A stretch of DNA of 64,000 bases from Stomoxys calcitrans (taxonomy: Eukaryota; Arthropoda; Insecta; Diptera; Muscidae): NCBI RefSeq assembly GCF_963082655.1, contig NC_081556.1:73269227-73333226 (forward strand), given 5' to 3'. Below, piece by piece: positions 43,447 to 54,686 of the stretch. The position numbers were made by a program, and so were the translations under genes. The notes beneath the pieces are model-generated. The model did no database searches and was not told where the DNA came from. It was given only the letters and a program-made list of their open reading frames with translations. The stretch's first letter is position 1. Each line of letters starts with the position of its first letter.

Positions 43447-43712
43447 TGCGAATTTGACCATGAACATTCCAGGGGTAAACTTCTCACGTATCAAGGAGTG
43501 TAGTCCGATTAAAGTTTAAGCTCAATGATGACGGGCCTACTTCTTATAGCCGAGTCCGAACGACGTGCAACTGTGTGTCACCTCTTTTGAGGAGAAGTTT
43601 TTGCATGGCATAGGATGACCACAGCTGAAAATTTGATGATGGTTTCGCCAGGATTCGAACCCTGGCGTTCAGCATCATAGGCGGACATGCTAACCTCTGC
43701 GATACGGCAGCA
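43447..43712 (-). repeat. SINE, full-length copy with intact B box
   Basis: The - strand starts with a tRNA-like head ending in GGGTTCGAATCC (perfect B box), preceded by 'CGCAGAGGTTAGCATGTCCG' (A box). The body follows ('GGTGACACACAGTTGCACG', 'GGCTATAAGAAGTAGGCCC'), then a tail 'GAATGTTCATGG'. It is the best copy for defining the family. Confidence 0.8.
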
Positions 43713-43744
43713 GACATTGTATGACATTGTTGCCCATTTTAATA

Positions 43745-43950
43745 GGAAAAATAAAAAAGGGTGAAATTCGACCGGTCCTTATCTTACAAAACTCTGCAGT
43801 GCCTGGTGATTTTTTATCGGTTATAAGGGAGCTATATCAGATTAATGAACTATGATATGAGTCATAACAAAATACCCTATATGAAATTTCCATGCAATAG
43901 GGTAATACTATTATATATAATATATTAATATATTATATAATATTTTAGAA
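43745..43950 (+). repeat. TR-like 5' end plus AT palindrome
   Basis: 'AAAAAAGGGTGAAATTCGACC' and 'GGTCCTTATCTTACAAAAC' form a mutated palindromic 5' end. One unit piece follows, then an AT palindrome at about 43908-43943 ('TATATAATATATTAATATAT'). Confidence 0.55.
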
Positions 43951-43959
43951 AATGGTTGG

Positions 43960-44885
43960 TTTTTATACCCTCCACCATAGGATAGGTGTATCCGTTTTTT
44001 GCCATTCCGTTTGGAATACATGGAAATGTTGATTTGAGACCCAACAAAGTATATATATTCTTGACCGTCTTCCCATTTCAAGTCGATTTACTTATGTCCG
44101 TCCGTCTGTCTGTCTGTCTGTCTGTTGATAGCACGCTAACTATCAAAAGAGTAAAGCTAGGCGCTTGAAACTTTGCACAAATACTTCTTAATTGTGCAGG
44201 TCGGTTGAGATTATAAACGGACCATATCGTTCTAAGTTTTGATATAGCTGCTATATAAACCGATCTCCGATTTTGACTCCTTGAGCCTCTAGAGGGAGCA
44301 ATTCTAATCAGATTTGGATGAAATTTTACATGATATTTATTGTTTGGACTTTCAACTACTGTGCCAAGAATGGTTCAAATTGGTTCACAACCCGATATAG
44401 CTGCCGTATAAACAGATCTGGGGTGTTGACCTTTTGAGCTTCTAGAAGGCGAAATCGTACCAAATTTGTCTGAAATTTTGCACGAGGTGTTTTGTTTTGC
44501 TAAACATGGCCCAAGTCGGTTCATAACATGATATAGCTGCCATATAAACCGATCTTCAGATTCTTGAGCCTCCCGATTTAGCTGAAATCTTATACTTGAA
44601 GTATTGCTGTGTCTTCCAACTGACTGCTATTGCTCCCATATAAACCGTTCGCCTGATTTGATTTCTTGAGCCTTTAGTGGGCGCAATTATTTGACTGAAA
44701 AGTTAAATGTGGTATTTTTTATGACTTCAAATAACCATGACCAGTACAATCTACCTATACTCGTATCCGTAAATGTATCTCCTATGCAATTGAAAAGGCC
44801 ATTCAAAAACCGTGTTAAATGCAATCCGTGGTGGAGGGTATCATATAAGTTCGGCCCGGCCGAACTTAACACTCTTCAACTTGTT
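43960..44885 (-). repeat. TR-B element, complete
   Basis: The hairpin end is at the left (TATACCCTCCACCATAGGAT), then a long GTCY tract 'GTCCGTCCGTCTGTCTGTCT', four to five units, and the 5' end at the right ('AAGTTCGGCCCGGCCGAACTT', 'AACACTCTTCAACTTGTT'). Confidence 0.88.
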
Positions 44886-44916
44886 AATACTTTATGCATG
44901 AAACATTATTATTTAC

Positions 44917-45172
44917 CCTACACCACCACAGTGGTACAGGGTATAATAACTTTGGGCATTTGTTTGCAACGCTTAAAAGGAGACGAGGAGACCCATTGAT
45001 AAGCGTACCGATCGGCTTTGAAACACTTACTGATTCGATTTAAAATAAAATCTTACAAGGTTATATTCAATATTTCAATAGGTATGCAAAATTAAAGTTT
45101 GACTTGATTTCAACATAGGTTCCATGTATTAATGTGTAGGGTATTATATAGTTCGCTCCGCCTGACTTTTGC
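44917..45172 (-). repeat. TR-E element, short copy with both ends
   Basis: The left end 'ACCCTACACCACCACAGTGGT' with 'ACAGGGTATAATAAC' is the TR-E 3' hairpin. The right end 'GTGTAGGGTATTATATAG' with 'TCGCTCCGCCTGACTTTTG' is its 5' end. Only about 200 bp of body remains. Confidence 0.65.
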
Positions 45173-45249
45173 CCTTCCATACTGGTTTAAAAATAAGTGA
45201 GTATGTGTTGACATGTTTTCGTTATTAAATGTCTGCATTCATAATTAGT

Positions 45250-45412
45250 CACCGTTTGTAACACCTCGAAATATTAATCTAGGACCCTAAAGTAAATATA
45301 ATCTTAATCGTCTCGACATTCTGATTCGATCTAGCAATGTACGTTCGTCTGTCGGAATCACGATAGCGTTCGAACGAATGGAGATAACCGCTTGAAATTT
45401 TTCACAGAAACT
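45250..45412 (-). repeat. TR-B-like 3' fragment
   Basis: 'CCGTTTGTAACACCTCGAAAT', 'ACATTCTGATTCGATCTAGC' and 'CGTTCGTCTGTCGGAATCACG' match a diverged TR-B core. Confidence 0.6.
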
Positions 45413-45417
45413 GTTGT

Positions 45418-45520
45418 CGATGGAGGCCACCGTACCACAATACTTACCATGTGTGCCTATGACGCTGAACGCCTGAGTTCTATTCTGGGCGAGAACATCA
45501 GAAAAAAAAATCAGGAAGAT
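45418..45520 (+). repeat. SINE head fragment
   Basis: 'GTGTGCCTATGACGCTGAACG' and mutated B box 'AGTTCTATTCTGGGCGAG' followed by 'AACATCAGAAAAA'. The body is missing. Confidence 0.6.
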
Positions 45521-45714
45521 GCTGGAATGGGATACTGGACCGTATCGGATACTGGGTTAAGACAGAACTGGAACAGGCAGAATACAAAAGCGAACAGGAT
45601 ATAGAAACACGCTGGATACAAAGATGATTATAAGTCGATGGCGTGAAGACTTCTGGGATACAATATTGTATTGGGCAATAGTAGCAGGAACAATAGGATG
45701 TTCTATGTTCCAAA

Positions 45715-46065
45715 GTAGGTAGGTTAGGTTAGGTTGGAAAGGGGGTGCAGATATTAATCCGCCCCATGTCACTATGGACATACACCTAAGCCATTAATCG
45801 GCTTGTTGTGCCCTCTAAATACAAAAAAAAAAAACAAAGTAACCTCGAAAAAGCAAATCGAAGTTAGGAATTCTATGCTAGTTACAAAATCCCTAATTGT
45901 TTTCCATGCCCTCCCCTAAGTTGGTTCATGTGTGTTATAGTGTTCCCACCTAAGTGCGGGTATCTGTTAGACGCGAAAGCCGTTCAATGACAAAGGAAAT
46001 GCTCCAAAGTCTCATCATCTTCCCCACATGCCCTACACATGCTATCACTTTGGAGCTCGTAGTCC
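45715..46065 (-). mobile_element. LOA-like 3' end with Cys-rich C terminus
   Basis: The left edge is the element's 3' end (GGTTAGGTTAGGTTGGAAAG). Further right the - strand codes for 'DSMCRACGEDDETLEHFLCH', a CCHC-type block, and 'GGNTITHMNQLRGGHGKQLG', identical in layout to 51180-51300. One stop interrupts. Confidence 0.75.
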
Positions 46066-46074
46066 AAAGTTGCT

Positions 46075-46330
46075 AAGTCAATCAATTTCAAACGGTCCAT
46101 ATAGGGTGGAAGATCTAAAAGCCTACTCCAACCTTATCCTCTTAATGCGAAAATAAGAAATCGTTTTTGGACGGATTCAACACTGTCTATATAGCACTGA
46201 TAACTAGGAGACAAGAAAAGTAATCAGACTTTTACACATGTATGGATCATTGAACTCTTTAGACCATCTTTTGATGAAACCTAGAATAGACATTGATCTA
46301 CTGACAATAGAACTGATGGCAGGCAGCGAA
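46075..46330 (-). mobile_element. Jockey-like RT fragment
   Basis: The - strand reads 'MSILGFIKRWSKEFNDPYM', 'KSLITFLVS' and, after frameshifts, words like 'SVQK.FLIFALRG.GW' and 'LDLPPY'. These follow the RT thumb region of Jockey-type elements. It differs from the LOA-like lineage around it. Confidence 0.55.
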
Positions 46331-46365
46331 ACGTGTAGAATATTCGGCCCAAGTAGGTTCAGAAA

Positions 46366-46735
46366 ATCGATCTATATAGGGGTTTAACCATGATATAGTC
46401 CGATATAGCCCCTCATCGAATTTGACTTGTCTATATTATCTTAATAACTTCATTTTTATAATGAGCATCATATTTTCAACTGACTGACGGAAATGTATAC
46501 TTGTACGGTCTGGAAAGGATTCTGCTCTTCTGCTTAGCAGTTTGGGATACGCACACAGCACATATTCTGTAATTTCCCCTTCCGAAGTTCTCAAAGCTTC
46601 TGCAGAAATTGTTAAGTGAATGTTTCTCATAATACATTTCTGTTCTAGCCAATGACAGTGATAGGTAGAAACAAACAAGCTATCCTTTGGATCTAACTTA
46701 GCACTGAAAAAAAAATCGGTTAAATGAAAAATATC
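46366..46735 (-). mobile_element. mixed scrap: TR-A piece and LOA-like piece
   Basis: 46366-46440 is a TR-A unit fragment on + ('TATAGTCCGATATAGCCCCTC'). From about 46470 to 46720 the - strand codes for 'AKLDPKDSLFV' and 'CAYPKLLSRRAESF', which match LOA-like words at 37380-37460 and the C-terminal block. Confidence 0.5.
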
Positions 46736-46823
46736 ACTTGAACTAATTGATTTCAAGTACTTTTTAACACATTTCACTCCGCTTAATTGAAAAATTTCTT
46801 AGTTGAAATACAAATTTATGCCA

Positions 46824-47900
46824 AACTAGTAAGGAAAGGCAAAAGTCGGGTGGTGCCGACTTTATAAAACCCTACACCTACACAATAGGTACAAAGTGGG
46901 AGCTATATCTAATTCTGAACCAATTTTGATGGACATCGGCGGTTGTTTTCATATGGGTTATTAAACAATCCGTATCAAATTTCGAGCAGATATATTCAAA
47001 CTGTAATAAATACGGTTGACAAATGACAATATTATTGCAAATTAGCCAAAATCTGGCGAACATACATATCGGAGCTTCATCTAAACCTAAACCTATTTTT
47101 ACCAAACTTTTTAGATATTGTGGTAGTTTTGGCAAGATTGGTCACTAAATGCGCTTGCAATGACCCCAGAAGTGAAAATCGGGCGAAATACATATCTGAC
47201 AGCTATATATAAATCTGAATCGATTTGTATGACATTCACCAGTAATGTCGAAAGTCAAGAGGAAATCCATCCTGCCAAATTTTGAGAGAATCAGATAACA
47301 AATGAGCACAAATGAAAATCGGGCTATATATATATGGCAGCAATATCTAAATCTGAACCGATTTCTATGAAATTCAGCAGTAATGTCGAGAGTAAAAACA
47401 AAAGCCAAATTTTGAGAGCCTTTATTGTAATATTTCTCAAAATTAGACGAACATATATATGGGAGGTATATCTAAATCTGAACCGATTTCGAGCAAACTT
47501 TATAGATATTGTGGAAGTCGTCGAGGAAAGCGTCGTACCAAGTTTTGGAAGATTGGTCAATAAATGCGCTTGCAGTGGCTATGGGAGTGAAAATCTGGCG
47601 ATATATATATATATGAGCTATATCTAAATCTGAACCGAATTTTATTAAATTCACCAGTAATATTAAGAGTCTGTAGAAATTCTTTCTGGCAAATTTGAAG
47701 ACGATTGGATGGAAACTCCGACCTTTAGGCTGTACACAAATTAACATGGACAGACGGACATAGCTAAATCGAATCAGAAAATGATTCTGAATTGATCGGT
47801 ATAGTTGTCAATGGGTCTATCTCTCTTCATTCTGGTTGTTACAAAAAAATTCACTAAGTTATGATACCCTGTACCACAGTAGTGGTGAAGGGTATAAAGA
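46824..47900 (+). repeat. TR-E element, complete reference copy
   Basis: The 5' palindrome AAAGTCGGGTGGTGCCGACTTT is followed by 'ATAAAACCCTACACC'. Units contain 'TATATCTAAATCTGAACCGAT' and 'AAATTCA.CAGTAATGTCGAG'. The core is 'CAGACGGACATAGCTAAATC'. The 3' hairpin is 'ATACCCTGTACCACAGTAG' plus 'TGGTGAAGGGTATAAAG', where ATACCCT/AGGGTAT and ACCAC/GTGGT pair. Confidence 0.85.
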
Positions 47901-47954
47901 ATCACAATTCAAAGATATCAACTACGCTTAATTAAAAACATTGATATCTTCATG

Positions 47955-48640
47955 TTTTTTTTATACCCTCCACCATAGGATGGGGGTATACTAATTTCGT
48001 CATTCTGTTTGTAACACCTCGAAATATGCGTCTGAGACCAAATAAAGTATATATTCTTGATCGTCATGTCATTTTAAGTCGATCTAGCCATGTCTGTCTG
48101 TCCGTCCGTCTGTCTGTCGAAAGTACGCTAACTTTCGAAGGAGTAAAGCTAGCCGCTTGAACTTTTGCACAAATACTTTTCATTTTGTGTAGGTCGGTTG
48201 GTTGATTGTAAATCGGCCAAATCGGCTAATGTTTTGATATAGCTGCCATATAAACCGATCTTGGATCTTGACTTTTTTAGCCTCTAGAGGGCGCAATTCT
48301 TATCCGAATTCACTGAAAATTTGCATGTGGTGTTTTGGTATCACTTCCAACAACTTCTCTAAGTATGGTTCAAATCGGTCTATGTTTTGTTATAGCTGTC
48401 ATATAAACCGATCTTGGGTCTTGTCTTCTTGAGCCTCTAGAGGGCGCAATTCTTATCCGATTTGACTGAAATTTTGCACGTCGTGTTTGTCACTTCCAAC
48501 AACTGTGTTAAGTATGATTTAAATCGGTTCATAATCTGATATAGCTGTCATATAAACCGATCTTGGATCTTGACTTATTGAGCCAATAAAGCGCGCAATT
48601 CTCATCCGATTTGGCCGAACTTAGCACGCTCTTACTTGTT
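47955..48640 (-). repeat. TR-B element with an internal deletion at the 5' side
   Basis: A normal 3' end and four units are followed by a jump from unit sequence 'CTCATCCGATTTGGC' straight into the 5' terminus 'CGAACTTAGCACGCTCTTACTTGTT'-type end. The missing 5' leader was probably removed by recombination at the short match TTTGGC/TTCGGCC. Confidence 0.8.
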
Positions 48641-48859
48641 TTTTTTTGTCATTTCATTTCACAATTTTTCGTTTGTTTCTCTTTCTAGGCGAGCTTAATG
48701 ATCGCAGATTTTTGCAATGGAGAAGAAAAGCCAGAGATCACAACACACAAACCACTATGGGACGCGTTTCGTCTTTAGTTAGAAGACTTTTCACCCACAT
48801 TAGGCGTGGAGGCAATATTTGGCTAAAGTTCATGGAGCCGACCATCACCTTCTGCCAAG

Positions 48860-49105
48860 AAGCCATTTACTCAAGATTTGGAAGATTAAGATAGGCACAG
48901 ATCCTAATATGAGAATATCAGGCAGTGCAGGGACGGAAGACCCAATACAGAGAAACGGACAGTGAGCCGACGATGGAACCATCACCGACTTTCTCAAGAT
49001 TCGGAAGACTAGGGTGGGCAACGATCCTAATATTAAAACATTAGGCAGTGCAGTGACAGGAAACTCAATGCAGTCTAAATAACAGGGAGCAGACGATGAG
49101 ACCAT
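48860..49105. repeat. about 123-bp tandem repeat, two copies
   Basis: Two adjacent copies share 'AAGATT.GGAAGA.TA', 'GATCCTAATAT', 'ATTAGGCAGTGCAG' and 'GA.ACCATCACC'. The - strand frame (49105-48845) shows a 41-residue repeat, but no protein family is recognisable. It may be the 5' region of the retrotransposon that follows. Confidence 0.65.
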
Positions 49106-49132
49106 TACCTACTCCCAAGATTCCCAATAGGG

Positions 49133-51437
49133 TGCGATGCAAACTGTCACCACATTTCGTTGGGTACCACCAACATAAATAAGCGGGGCCAAGCCCTGGC
49201 AGAATTCTTGCATATTAACGACCTAACAACACTTCATATAGGTAACACCACTACCTTTGTTAATATGATTACGCAGGTGGTTTTAGATGTGACAATGTGT
49301 TCTGAAAATCTAATCGATGATGTTCTTGATTGAAGGGTTTCCATGGAGCACTCCTCCTGTGTCCTACAAGAGGTCTTTAATAGCACAGCCAGCGTCAAAT
49401 CCGATAAGCTTCCGCAATAAGTTGGAAACCAACTGGACAAAATTCGGAAGGCTACTCAGAAAAAGCCTTGGGCAAGATTATTTGGACTGTCCAAGAATAG
49501 AGGACATTGACGACAATGTCAACAGAATTACGACTGTAATAGTGGGATCTTTCGACAAAGGAAATAAGCACAAGAAAAACCCTGAATGACCGGGGAGATT
49601 CGCAATATTGGGAAACAACTCGCAAACTTTAGAACAGAGCCATCGTAAAAAAGTGGAAGTTTATTGGGATGTGTATTACACACGGCTCAAGGAATACTAT
49701 AAGATTATCAGAGCGGCAAAAGATGCCTCCTGGAAGCTTTTCTGCGAACAGGTCAGTAGCTGTGTTGACACCGCCACGTTGAAAAAGTTTCTCTCAAAAA
49801 CCCATGTCCAAACTGAAACGTTAGCAAACGACGTGGGAGAGAGAGCAGAGACAACGGAGAACATGTTGAGGCTTTTGATAAAAATGCATTTCCACAGGAT
49901 ACGACGGGACTCACGGAGACACAATAATCTTGGAATAATGAGTTTGAACGAAGGCTTATCATTACAGAATTAATGGAAAAGGAAGCCTTGAGGAGCTTCC
50001 AGTGTTACAACAGAAAAAGACCGACTATCTGACGCCCAATCTAGTCACTATATTCACAGTGTGCCTAGGACCTGCATATACTCCGAAAACCTGGCAGGAG
50101 GCAAAAATGGTATTTATACCCAAGCCCGGCAAGGCAAGTTATGCGACACCGAAGACCTACAGGCGTATAAGCCTTACGTCCTTTCTAATCAAAGCCATCG
50201 AACGCATTGTGGACACCATGATAAAGAGAAGGACATCCAGCGAACTGTTCAAATACAAGCAGCATGCCTATATCAAGGAAGGTCGCTGGAGACTGCCCTG
50301 CACGAGTTTGTGCATAAAAAAGATGAATCCTTTAATGCATTGACATCGAAGGTGCTTTTAAACAATGTGCAAACCGACACACTGATCCAATCCTTAGGCC
50401 AGTACCAGGTGGACCCGGTCCTTGGAAACTTGATAAACCATATACTAAGGAACAGATGGAATAAATGTGGGACGCATGACATAAATATAATGGAGAAATT
50501 TGCACAGACACGCCACAGGGGGCATTTTATCGTCACTTCTATGGGTGATAACCAATATAACTTATTAAGGATGATGCCTGAAAAGGGATTTGATCCCGTC
50601 TGCTACGCTGACGATGGCATTTGACTGGGCTAGACCTGGGCTAGATGTAAACCCAGAGAAGACTGAAATCTACCTGTTCATGAGAAAGACAAAGGTGGGC
50701 CAATTTGACGCACCACGTTTCCGATTTGAACTGATTTGGAAGTGTAACATTCAGGAGTATACTGAGAAGACTCACAGATGTTGGGAACTAGACGGGCCGT
50801 AGGCTCGAAATGGGGCTTTAATACGAGGATAGTCCACTGGCTCTACAGGAGCGTGATAAGACCAATACTTACTTAACCCTAAGTAGTTTGATGGAGATTG
50901 GAGGCAGCCACTGCGGCTATGAGACTTAAGGCGATGGGAGAATCGATAGAGGATAGGAGCAGGTCATATCATCGCGGTATAATCGTGGCGACGATAGGAA
51001 ACCTGGAAGGAATGAATGAATCAACGAAACGGTCGGTACGACGAAAATCCTATGAGGAGATCCGGATCGTGAGAAGACCAGGCTATTACTAAAAGGAAGT
51101 AAGAAGGTGGTCTGTATAGTTTTCGATATCATAACAAGACACATAAGACTACGAGCTCACTTATTCAAAATCTTTGCGGCAAGTGATAGCATGTGTAGGG
51201 CATATGAGGAAGATGATGAAGTTGGAGTATTTCCGACTTTTGCGGATAACAGACACAAGTACTTAGATAGGGACACAATACCAGACGGGATTCCTAACTC
51301 AGATTTTTTTTCGAGGTCACTTTTTAGTATTTTGAGCGCATAACAAACCGAATACTGACTAAGGTGTATGCCCATACTGGCATGGGGCGAATTAATATAT
51401 GCATCCTCTCTTCAACCAAACCTAACTAACCCTATTT
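49133..51437 (+). mobile_element. LOA/I-type non-LTR retrotransposon, longest copy, 5'-truncated
   Basis: Domains in order, separated by frameshifts. The end of an apurinic-type endonuclease comes first ('GCDANCHHISL' near 49135, then 'GNTTTFVNMITQVVLDVTM'). A linker follows ('KVEVYWDVYYTRLKEYYKII', 'CEQVSSCVDTATLKKFLSKT'). The RT has 'KMVFIPKPGKASYATPKTYR', 'RRISLTSFLIKAIERIVDTM', 'KYKQHAYIKEGR', a motif A 'IDIEGAF' in a shifted frame near 50341 and 'CYADDG' near 50600. Then 'GLDVNPEKTEIYLFMRK' is seen and an RNase H remnant. The Cys-rich end reads 'DSMCRAYEEDDE' near 51187 (one Cys changed to Tyr). The 3' UTR runs to the 'CAACCAAACCTAACTAACCC' tail. RT aspartates are present but the frame is broken. 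Confidence 0.85.
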
Positions 51438-51591
51438 TTTAAAAGTTATAGGCCAAAACAAATTTGTCGATTCCAATAAAAATATACATATTAAAGAGTC
51501 TTCTAAAACCCTTTCTTAGACCCACTAGGCGAGTCGATTAGGGCGTTTGTGATCCCCTTGACCATCATTTCTTCTAAACCCCTTTACCCCC

Positions 51592-52493
51592 CGAAATATC
51601 CATTTCCGATCCTATAAGCAATAAAGAGTTATATTTATTCTTGATCGTCGTAAAAATCTAAGACTATCTTGCCGTGTCCGTCCGTCTGTCTGTTGAAATC
51701 ACATTGCAGTCTTCAAAATTGGAGATATTAAGCCGGAACTTGGCACAAATTCTTTATTGTTCCGAATAAGTTCGAAGATGGGATAAATCTGACTGTATCT
51801 TGATATAGCCCCCATATAGACCGATCTGCCTATTTAAGGTATTACGCCTATAAAAGCCACATTTATTATCCCATTTCGCTGAAATTTGGTACAGTGTGTT
51901 GTGTTAGATCTCTTAATATCTTTGTTCAATACGGCCCAGATTTCCTAATTTAAAGTTTTAGGCTTATAAAAGGTGAATTTCTTTACCGATTTAGGCATAA
52001 TGAGTTGCATTAGGCCTCAATATATTCGTACTGAGTACGGGTGAGATCGGGCTATATTTGGAGATAGCTGCCATATATACCGATCTTCCGATTTCATTTC
52101 TTGGGAATATAGAAGCATGTTTATAACTCGAATACTCTGAAATTTCACACAGTGGGCTGTGTAAGGCTTTTCGACACTCCCGTCCAATATGATTCAGATC
52201 GGTCTATATTTGGATATATCTATCATATACATTTACCGATTTCCCAATTTTAGTTCTTAGACCCATAAATGGTGCATTTTTCAACCGATAAAGTTGGTAC
52301 AAAAAGTTGTATTTAACCCTTAGATAGCCTTCCTGACTATGGTGAAGATCGGACTATATTTAGACATACCTAATATGGGTTTATAAATGATGCATTTGTC
52401 ATCGTATTATGACGAAAGTTGGTTAATATATATTCCCGAGGTGGTGGGTATCCAAAGTTCGGCACGGACGAACCTAATGCCTTTTTACTTGTT
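51592..52493 (-). repeat. TR-A element, 3' hairpin lost
   Basis: It begins in the core ('GAAATATCCATTTCCGATCC', 'GTCCGTCCGTCTGTCTGTTG') and has five diverged units. It ends with a 5' terminus 'CAAAGTTCGGCACGGACGAAC' and 'GCCTTTTTACTTGTT'. Confidence 0.8.
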
Positions 52494-52911
52494 AGTTCTA
52501 GGGACAGTGCCAGCCAGTAAAGTGCTTTACTAATCTCAATACAGGCTCTTTATACATTTTCAGCGCTTGTAGTGCACGAACCAAGCTTTTATTTCCCCCC
52601 TGGATAAGATCATTTTTTTTTTCATGAAAAAAAAATTATTGTTTTCTGAACATACAGCTTTGCGATAAAATATCGCAATTTATTTTAATAAAACTATAAT
52701 AAAATCCACTCCAAACGATCGCAAAGGTCACGCCCACTCTTCTAAGTTCTATTTTCTATTAATTTGATCATATAATTAATTATATCTTATTTATTCTTAT
52801 AGTTTTAATTTAGACCATTTATGACTACTTTTAGTCACATTAGGAAATTTGAATTTTATTTTCAAAAATTACCTAAGTTAAACTGTTGAAAAATTATTTT
52901 GTCAAAATACT
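52494..52911. other. AT-rich DNA, nothing recognised
   Basis: No repeat shared with the window and no ORF of note. Confidence 0.4.
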
Positions 52912-52913
52912 TA

Positions 52914-54172
52914 CACGAGGGTTGCCTTTTATATGTCGGGATTAGAGAACAAAAATTATATTAATCACCGCTTTATTGTTTTTCAAAATATTCCCCATCA
53001 AGATCAATACATTTTTCCATGCGTTTGAACCAATTGTCGAAGCACTTTTGCCACTCTAATTGAGGTACGTTCAAAATATGCATTCTGAACGCATCAACCG
53101 CTTCTTCAGGTGTGGAAAAACGTTGACCTCTCTTTTTATTTTTTCGTTCGGAAATAAAAATAAGTCATTCCGTGCCAAGTCAGGACTATACGTCAGATGA
53201 CCCATCAAAGAAATGTTTTGAGTCCTCAAAAATTTCCGTTTTCGGCGGTTTGTTTTCCTGATTCCTTCTAAGACAACTGGCAAACAAATGATTGTGTACC
53301 ACTCAGAATTAACAGTTCTGCGTTTATTTAGTGGTACGATTGTGACATGTCTAGTTTTTCCGAAAAAACAGGCGATCATTTGTTTGGAAGTGCTTCCTGC
53401 GCGACCAACTTTTGTTGGATTTGGCTCAACTTGATACACCCAACACAACCGACTGCTGTTTACTTCGGGCTCATCCGCGTAAATCCACGATTCATCACCT
53501 GTCACGATGTCAGGAAGTGATTCAAAGCATCGCGATCGTATTTTTGGAGCATTTCTTTCGACCAATCGAAACGAGCCTTTGTTTTGGAGCGACTGACAAT
53601 TGTATAGGATCCAGGTTAGGTTAGGTCAGGTTGAAAAGAGGGTGCAGATATTAATCTGCCCCATGCCATTATGGACATAAACCTAAGCCAGTAATAGGCT
53701 TGTTGTGCGCTCTAAAAACTTTAAAGTAACCTCCAAAAAGGAAATTTTATGTTAGGAATTCCGTGCTATTTACACACAGCACAGGTGCACAGCATCAATG
53801 GCTTTTGGAACAACAACTGATTTCGGACGATAATAACGAAATTCGTCTCTGAGGGAACTAATATCTCGGTTGAATTCACCATACTATCGACAAACACTGG
53901 TTCTTGATGAAGCTTTATCGCAAAAATTTAATTAAGTCCATCGATGCACTGCTGTTAAGTTAATCCACGTCGAAAGTTGTAAAAAATAATACCACGAAAA
54001 TGTTTACGATTGAATTCCATTTTTTCGGCGAGATGATTACTGTAAACAACACAAATAGCGCTCGTATGTCAAAACGTATAACCTCAAAAATATAGAGCTT
54101 TACGAAAGAGCTGTCACTTGGTAGATTGCAACACAAGTGTTGTCTATTCCGAAATATAAAAGGTTACCCTCG
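52914..54172 (-). mobile_element. mariner transposon, inactive, with a nested retroelement scrap
   Basis: The ends are CACGAGGGTTGCCTTTTATA (left) and its partner 'TATAAAAGGTTACCCTCG' (right), flanked by TA at 52912-52913 and 54173-54174. The - strand frame 53565-53071 codes for the transposase core: 'TGDESWIYADEPE' (first catalytic Asp), 'KMIACFFGKT'-type block (read 'KQMIACFFGKTRHV'), 'NSEWYTIICLPVVLEGI', and 'YSPDLARNDLFLFPNEK' (third Asp region). The stretch that should carry the second Asp (the 'HHDNA' block of mariners) is missing between 'RKTNRRKRKFLRT' and 'QNISLMGHLTYSPDL'. The N-terminal part lies at 53790-54020 in degenerate form. Confidence 0.87.
53622..53785 (-). mobile_element. 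LOA-like 3' UTR fragment inside the mariner
   Basis: 'GGTTAGGTTAGGTCAGGTTG' to 'GAATTCCGTGCTATTTACA' is the retrotransposon 3' end on the - strand. It interrupts the transposase N-terminal region, so the insertion postdates the mariner. Confidence 0.75.
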
Positions 54173-54174
54173 TA

Positions 54175-54686
54175 TCGTTTTTACCTCTGAATCTAACCTT
54201 TAAGAAATAAATTTTCAAAAATAAATTTATTTGTGACTGAATTAAAATATTTCCATAAGTTATGCGTTCGAATCCCATTAGAGGCCCTATTCAGTCGCCG
54301 TCGTGGTATCACTATGGACAACCGTTGGTGAAGTGAGTATCTCACATTGCCATTATAACCTAACTTTACCCATGAATATGGACCCACTTTAATGTTCCAA
54401 CTATGAAACTGTGATGATTTAATTTAAGGCTATCAGAAGACAGGTTTATTCTGGTCATATTGTGTTTTAATACTCACCAATATTCTTTCCGCATTAAGGT
54501 GTTGACCAATACCCCAATATTAGCTTAAATGTGCAAATTGTAAATTATAACAAACTTAATGAATTAACATACAGGCAAAACGGCAACATTCTCATTTGAA
54601 CATTTGCTTGTGTGAGGCAAATGACAACAAAACCCCTGACATTTCTAAGAAAACTTTAATTTGTGACGTAAATTCTTAAAATAGAA
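54175..54686. other. unique DNA downstream of the small membrane-protein gene
   Basis: No repeat family or gene seen. It contains the probable 3' UTR of the - strand gene; a precise poly(A) signal was not fixed. Confidence 0.4.

Noticed and set aside
43640..43712. genuine tRNA gene
   Set aside because: The A and B boxes are present but the sequence recurs with a constant unrelated body, so it is a SINE head.
45722..45740. telomeric repeat from GGTTAGGTTAGG
   Set aside because: The short run is the 3' tail of the LOA-like element and recurs beside the same 3' UTR at 33862, 53622 and other sites.
48646..48894. possible exon after a TTTCTCTTTCTAG acceptor
   Set aside because: The polypyrimidine-AG is good, but the frame leads into a tandem repeat and retrotransposon sequence with no host-like domain.
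50061..50624. 187-codon ORF as a host gene
   Set aside because: It is one reading frame of the retrotransposon RT region, partly out of frame; assigned to the LOA-like element.
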